From Streptomyces sp. NBC_00461 (GTDB taxonomy: Bacteria; Actinomycetota; Actinomycetes; Streptomycetales; Streptomycetaceae), in assembly GCF_036013935.1 (NCBI RefSeq), contig NZ_CP107902.1, forward strand, positions 5,489,001 through 5,553,000: DNA of 64,000 nucleotides, written 5' to 3'. The notes under the pieces were generated by a model. It saw only the letters and a program-made list of their open reading frames with translations, was not told where the DNA came from and did not search any database. The position numbers were made by a program, and so were the translations under genes. Below are positions 60,682 through 64,000 of this stretch, in pieces. Position 1 is the stretch's first letter. The number at the start of each line of letters is the position of its first letter.

Positions 60682-63420
60682 ATGCCGTCTGCTTCTCTCA
60701 ACCGCCGATCCTTGCTCAAGGCCGCCGGTGTCATAGCCGCCGCAGCAACCGGCGCCACCGCGATCGGTGATTCCACCGCTGAAGCGGCGGAATCACCGGC
60801 GCGGTCCGACATCGGCGTCTCGGCCTACGCGTTCGACCTCGGCCAGGTCCGGTTGACCACCAGCCGGTGGCTGGACAACCAGAACCGGACCCTGGCGTAC
60901 CTGCGCTTCGTCGATGTCGACCGGCTGCTCTACAACTTCCGCGCCAACCACGGGCTGCCGACAAACGGCGCGGCGGCGACCGGCGGATGGGATGCCCCCA
61001 CGTTCCCGTTCCGTACCCACATGCAGGGGCACCTCCTCACGGCCTGGGCCCAGGCGTATGCCGTACTCGGCGACACAACCTGCCGGGACAGAGCCAACTA
61101 CATGGTCGCCGAGATGGCCAAGTGCCAGGCGAACAACACCGCCGCCGGGTTCACCGCGGGCTACCTCTCCGGCTTCCCGGAGTCCGACTTCAACAGCCTC
61201 GAATCGGGCACGCTGGGCAATGGGAACGTGCCGTACTACTGCATCCACAAGACCCTGGCCGGCCTGCTCGACGTGTGGCGCTACATCGGCAACACCCAGG
61301 CCCGCGACGTGCTGCTGGCGCTCACCGGCTGGGTCGACCGGCGCACCGGTCAACTCAGCTACAGCCAGATGCAGAGCCTCATGAACACCGAGTTCGGCGG
61401 CATGAACGAGGTGCTGGCCGACATCTACCAGCAGACCGGCGACGGGCGCTGGCTCACCGTCGCCCAGCGGTTCGACCACGCCGCCGTCTTCGACCCGCTG
61501 GCGTCCAACCAGGACCAGCTGGGCGGCCTGCATGCCAACACCCAAGTACCCAAGTGGATCGGCGCGGCCCGGGAGTACAAGGCCACCGGCACGACCCGCT
61601 ACCGGGACATCGCCACCAACGCCTGGAACCTCACCGTCGGCGCGCACACCTACGCCATCGGCGGCAACAGCCAGGCCGAGCACTTCCGTGCCCCGAACGC
61701 GATCGCCGCGTACCTGACCAACGACAATTGCGAGCACTGCAACAGCTACAACATGCTGAAACTGACCCGCGAGCTGTGGCTGCTGAACCCGGACCAGGCG
61801 TCGTACTTCGACTTCTACGAACGCGCGCTGATCAACCACGTCATCGGGGCACAGAACCCGGCCGACAGCCACGGGCACATCACCTACTTCACCCCGCTCA
61901 AGCCCGGTGGCAGCCGTGGCGTAGGTCCGGCGTGGGGCGGCGGCACCTGGAGCACTGACTACAACAGCTTCTGGTGCTGCCAGGGCACGGGCCTGGAGAC
62001 CAACACCAAGCTGATGGACTCCATCTACTTCTACAACGGCACCACGCTGACGGTGAACCTGTTCTTCCCGTCAGTGCTGAACTGGAGCCAGCGCGGCATC
62101 ACGGTCACCCAGACCACCAGTTACCCGGTCAGTGACACCACCACCCTGACCGTCACCGGCAACGTCAGCGGATCGTGGTCGATGCGGATCCGCATCCCCG
62201 ACTGGACTTCCCATGCCAAAGTCAGCGTCAACGGCGTGGAGCAGAACATCACCACCACCCCGGGTACGTACGCCACTCTGACCCGTGCGTGGGCCGCCGG
62301 CGACACGGTCACCGTCCAGCTCCCCATGCAGGTGGCCCTGCACGCCGCCAACGACAACGCCAACGTCGTCGCGGCCACATACGGTCCGGTCGTGCTGGCC
62401 GGAAACTACGGCAGCACCACGCTGTCGTCGCTGCCGTCGCTGACCACCTCCTCGGTAGCCCGAACCAGCACCTCCTCGCTGGCCTTCACCGCCACCGCCA
62501 ACGGCGCCACGGTCAACCTCGGCCCGTTCCACGACGCGCAGGGCTACAACTACACCGTCTACTGGAACGCCGACGGCTCGGGCGCAGGCGCGACCCAATA
62601 CCGTATGGTCAACGCGGCCAGCGGGCTCGTGCTCGGTGTCCAGAACATGTCGACGGCCGACGGTGGGCCGGCCCTGCAGTGGACCGACAACGGCACCGCC
62701 GACCACAACTGGGAGATGATCACGGACGGCACCGCTGTCCGGTTCCGCAACGCCAACAGCGGCAAGGTGCTCGGCGTGCAGAACATGTCCACCGCCGATG
62801 GCGCGGTGGTCCTGCAGTGGACCGACAGTGGCACCGACGACCACCGCTGGACGATCGTCGACAACGGTGACGGTACGCACAGGATCCGCAATGTGAACAG
62901 CACCAAGCTGCTGGCCATCCAGAGCGACTCCACCGCCGTCGGCGCGCAGGCCGTCCAGGACTCGGACAACGGCAGCGCGGACAACCTGTGGCGGTTCGTC
63001 CCCAACGGCGCCCGGCGGATCCAGAACCTGGGCAGCGGCCTGCTGCTCGGCGTACAGAACATGTCCACCGCCGACGGCGGCCTGGTCATCCAGTGGGGCG
63101 ACAACGGCACCGCCGACCACTTGTGGACCGCGGTCGTCGACTCGGGCGGGTACATCCGACTGCGCAACTCCAACAGTGCCAAGGTGCTCGGCCTGGAGAA
63201 CGCCGATACCGCCAACGGCACCCGCGCCGTCCAGTTGCCGGACACCAGCTCCAACGACCGCCTCTGGCGGCTGAAGTACACCGGCAACGGGTACTTCCGC
63301 ATCCAGAGCGCCAACGGCGGCCGTCTCCTCGGCGTAAGCGGTGCCTCCACCTCCGCGGGCGCCCAGGTACTCATCTGGGACGACAACGGCACCAACGACC
63401 ACCTCTGGCGGTTCGTGTGA
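60682..63420 (+). CDS. Secreted GH127 beta-L-arabinofuranosidase-like enzyme with six lectin repeats
   Basis: A 912-residue enzyme. A twin-arginine signal (LNRRSLLKAAGVIAAAATG) is followed by the GH127 (alpha/alpha)6 barrel. The metal/catalytic set of the family is present: Glu351 and Cys353 in NCEHCNSYNML, and Cys432-Cys433 in SFWCCQGTG. A beta-sandwich follows. From about 640 to 912 there are six repeats of the pattern GLVLGVQNMSTADG..LQW.DNGTADHLW, enough for two ricin-type lectin domains. GH127 removes terminal beta-L-arabinofuranose, as in hydroxyproline-linked arabinan. GGAGG precedes the ATG. A GGCTGCC-GTC-GGCAGCC hairpin stands at 60623-60639 just upstream. Confidence 0.9.
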   Translation: MPSASLNRRSLLKAAGVIAAAATGATAIGDSTAEAAESPARSDIGVSAYAFDLGQVRLTTSRWLDNQNRTLAYLRFVDVDRLLYNFRANHGLPTNGAAATGGWDAPTFPFRTHMQGHLLTAWAQAYAVLGDTTCRDRANYMVAEMAKCQANNTAAGFTAGYLSGFPESDFNSLESGTLGNGNVPYYCIHKTLAGLLDVWRYIGNTQARDVLLALTGWVDRRTGQLSYSQMQSLMNTEFGGMNEVLADIYQQTGDGRWLTVAQRFDHAAVFDPLASNQDQLGGLHANTQVPKWIGAAREYKATGTTRYRDIATNAWNLTVGAHTYAIGGNSQAEHFRAPNAIAAYLTNDNCEHCNSYNMLKLTRELWLLNPDQASYFDFYERALINHVIGAQNPADSHGHITYFTPLKPGGSRGVGPAWGGGTWSTDYNSFWCCQGTGLETNTKLMDSIYFYNGTTLTVNLFFPSVLNWSQRGITVTQTTSYPVSDTTTLTVTGNVSGSWSMRIRIPDWTSHAKVSVNGVEQNITTTPGTYATLTRAWAAGDTVTVQLPMQVALHAANDNANVVAATYGPVVLAGNYGSTTLSSLPSLTTSSVARTSTSSLAFTATANGATVNLGPFHDAQGYNYTVYWNADGSGAGATQYRMVNAASGLVLGVQNMSTADGGPALQWTDNGTADHNWEMITDGTAVRFRNANSGKVLGVQNMSTADGAVVLQWTDSGTDDHRWTIVDNGDGTHRIRNVNSTKLLAIQSDSTAVGAQAVQDSDNGSADNLWRFVPNGARRIQNLGSGLLLGVQNMSTADGGLVIQWGDNGTADHLWTAVVDSGGYIRLRNSNSAKVLGLENADTANGTRAVQLPDTSSNDRLWRLKYTGNGYFRIQSANGGRLLGVSGASTSAGAQVLIWDDNGTNDHLWRFV

Positions 63421-63431
63421 CCATGCGGTGA

Positions 63432-63506
63432 CAGTGGACCTGCGACCCGGCAAGCGCCCTCAGCACCAAGAAGAACCAGATCTGGCGCCTGCAAGGCATC
63501 AGCTGA
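63432..63506 (+). pseudogene. Carboxy-terminal fragment of a ricin-type lectin gene
   Basis: Twenty-four codons without a start, reading QWTCDPASALSTKKNQIWRL and ending in TGA, have the Q-x-W spacing that ends ricin-like repeats. The frame differs from the GH127 gene, which stops 12 bases earlier. It is probably the tail of a lost carbohydrate-active gene. Confidence 0.55.
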
Positions 63507-64000
63507 CTTGAGGGGCTTCTCCACAGGCAGGCCCCGAGCCGCGCCCGCTCCAGCAAGATCAGCGCCGGGAGGCGTCAACGCAACCCGCGCCGACAATGCT
63601 GACAGGACTAATGACGCCGCGTATGCACGCTTCCAGCGTCCGACCGCTTCACCGAACGGTATTCGGTATATCGATCAGGCCGGCGTCAGCGGGTGCCCTT
63701 GACCGCGACGCCGTACCAGCGGAGGCCATTCACGTGCCGCACACTCGCCCACCTCCGGCTGGCTGCACCGCATCCTCGTCGGCCGCTTCACCGTCCTGCC
63801 GCAGCCGCCCGTCCGACCGGAACAAAGAGATCCATGCGCCGACGAAGGCTCAGCGTGAGCGATGGCCCCACGCCTGGAGCACCTGGGGTCTGCCGTACCG
63901 CACTCGTGCCGCAATGGCGTATCGGCCGCTGTCCGTTGGACAGCCAAGCCTTCCGTGGCCTCGGATCCGTTCGTACCTGTTCTCAATCGATGAACCATCG
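63507..64000. other. Window end without a supported gene
   Basis: About 490 bases. An inverted repeat ACCGAA-CGGTA-TTCGGT lies at 63651-63667 next to an AT-richer TATATCGATCA, which could be an operator. A 107-residue open frame on the minus strand (63675-63998) has no recognisable features. Confidence 0.4.

Noticed and set aside
60682..63420. Lectin repeats mistaken for a CRISPR-like array
   Set aside because: The repeats are in frame, of codon-multiple spacing and encode ricin-type motifs.
63675..63998. 107-codon minus-strand frame at the window end
   Set aside because: No ribosome site, no recognisable motif, composition not like neighbouring genes.

Overview
The window reads as a stretch of Streptomyces (or close relative) chromosome: very high G+C, GTG/TTG starts with GGAGG-type ribosome sites, many 4-bp ATGA/GTGA overlaps, and a recognisable actinobacterial gene order (acs - HAD phosphatase - ssd/tad pilus genes - DEAD helicase - bldG - hppA - topA - tmk - holB). 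The same ssd/tad/helicase/topA/holB neighbourhood is known from Mycobacterium tuberculosis, so positions up to about 40 kb are conserved core.

Core part (0.3-39.9 kb). On the minus strand lie an epoxide-hydrolase-like enzyme, a holin-superfamily membrane protein, the Na+/H+ antiporter NhaA, acetyl-CoA synthetase and a SulP transporter fused to carbonic anhydrase. Next come a secreted deacetylase-like lipoprotein, a CooC-like ATPase divergent from a degenerate Fic protein, and a membrane-tethered HAD phosphatase. A compact plus-strand operon (13.4-18.6 kb) encodes Ssd, TadA, TadB, TadC, a Flp-type pilin, TadE and a TadF-like pseudopilin, and runs tail-to-tail into a DEAD/DEAH helicase with a 98-bp overlap. 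BldG and its anti-sigma partner, the H+-pyrophosphatase, a small lipoprotein, a methyltransferase, a Ser/Thr kinase with an extracellular 'septum formation' domain, DNA topoisomerase I, an MFS-thymidylate kinase fusion, DNA polymerase III delta' and a secreted TAP-type hydrolase follow, ending at a tRNA-Thr(CGT) gene.

Accessory part (40-64 kb). Immediately behind the tRNA the gene density falls and decay is visible: frameshifted genes, truncated paralogues and duplicated blocks. From 42.4 to 54.6 kb there is a stress/regulation cluster: a CsbD-like peptide, three paralogous tiny hydrophobic proteins, Asp23, STAS, two GNAT-like proteins, two GAF-ANTAR proteins, a split GAF/ANTAR pair, DUF1003, a SigB-type sigma factor and a PRC-barrel protein. 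The promoter-STAS-GNAT-GAF/ANTAR block appears to exist twice, the second copy eroded. A truncated Mrr-type endonuclease gene sits at the edge of the last block (55.9-63.4 kb), which carries three secreted glycoside hydrolases (GH27, GH43, GH127), each with carboxy-terminal ricin-like lectin repeats. Their combination suggests attack on plant arabinogalactan/hydroxyproline-rich glycoproteins. An internally deleted IS256-type transposase remnant lies between the first two, and a lectin gene fragment lies behind the last one.

No CRISPR array, rRNA, complete insertion sequence, phage structural gene or integrase was seen. The first 226 bases hold no gene I can support.
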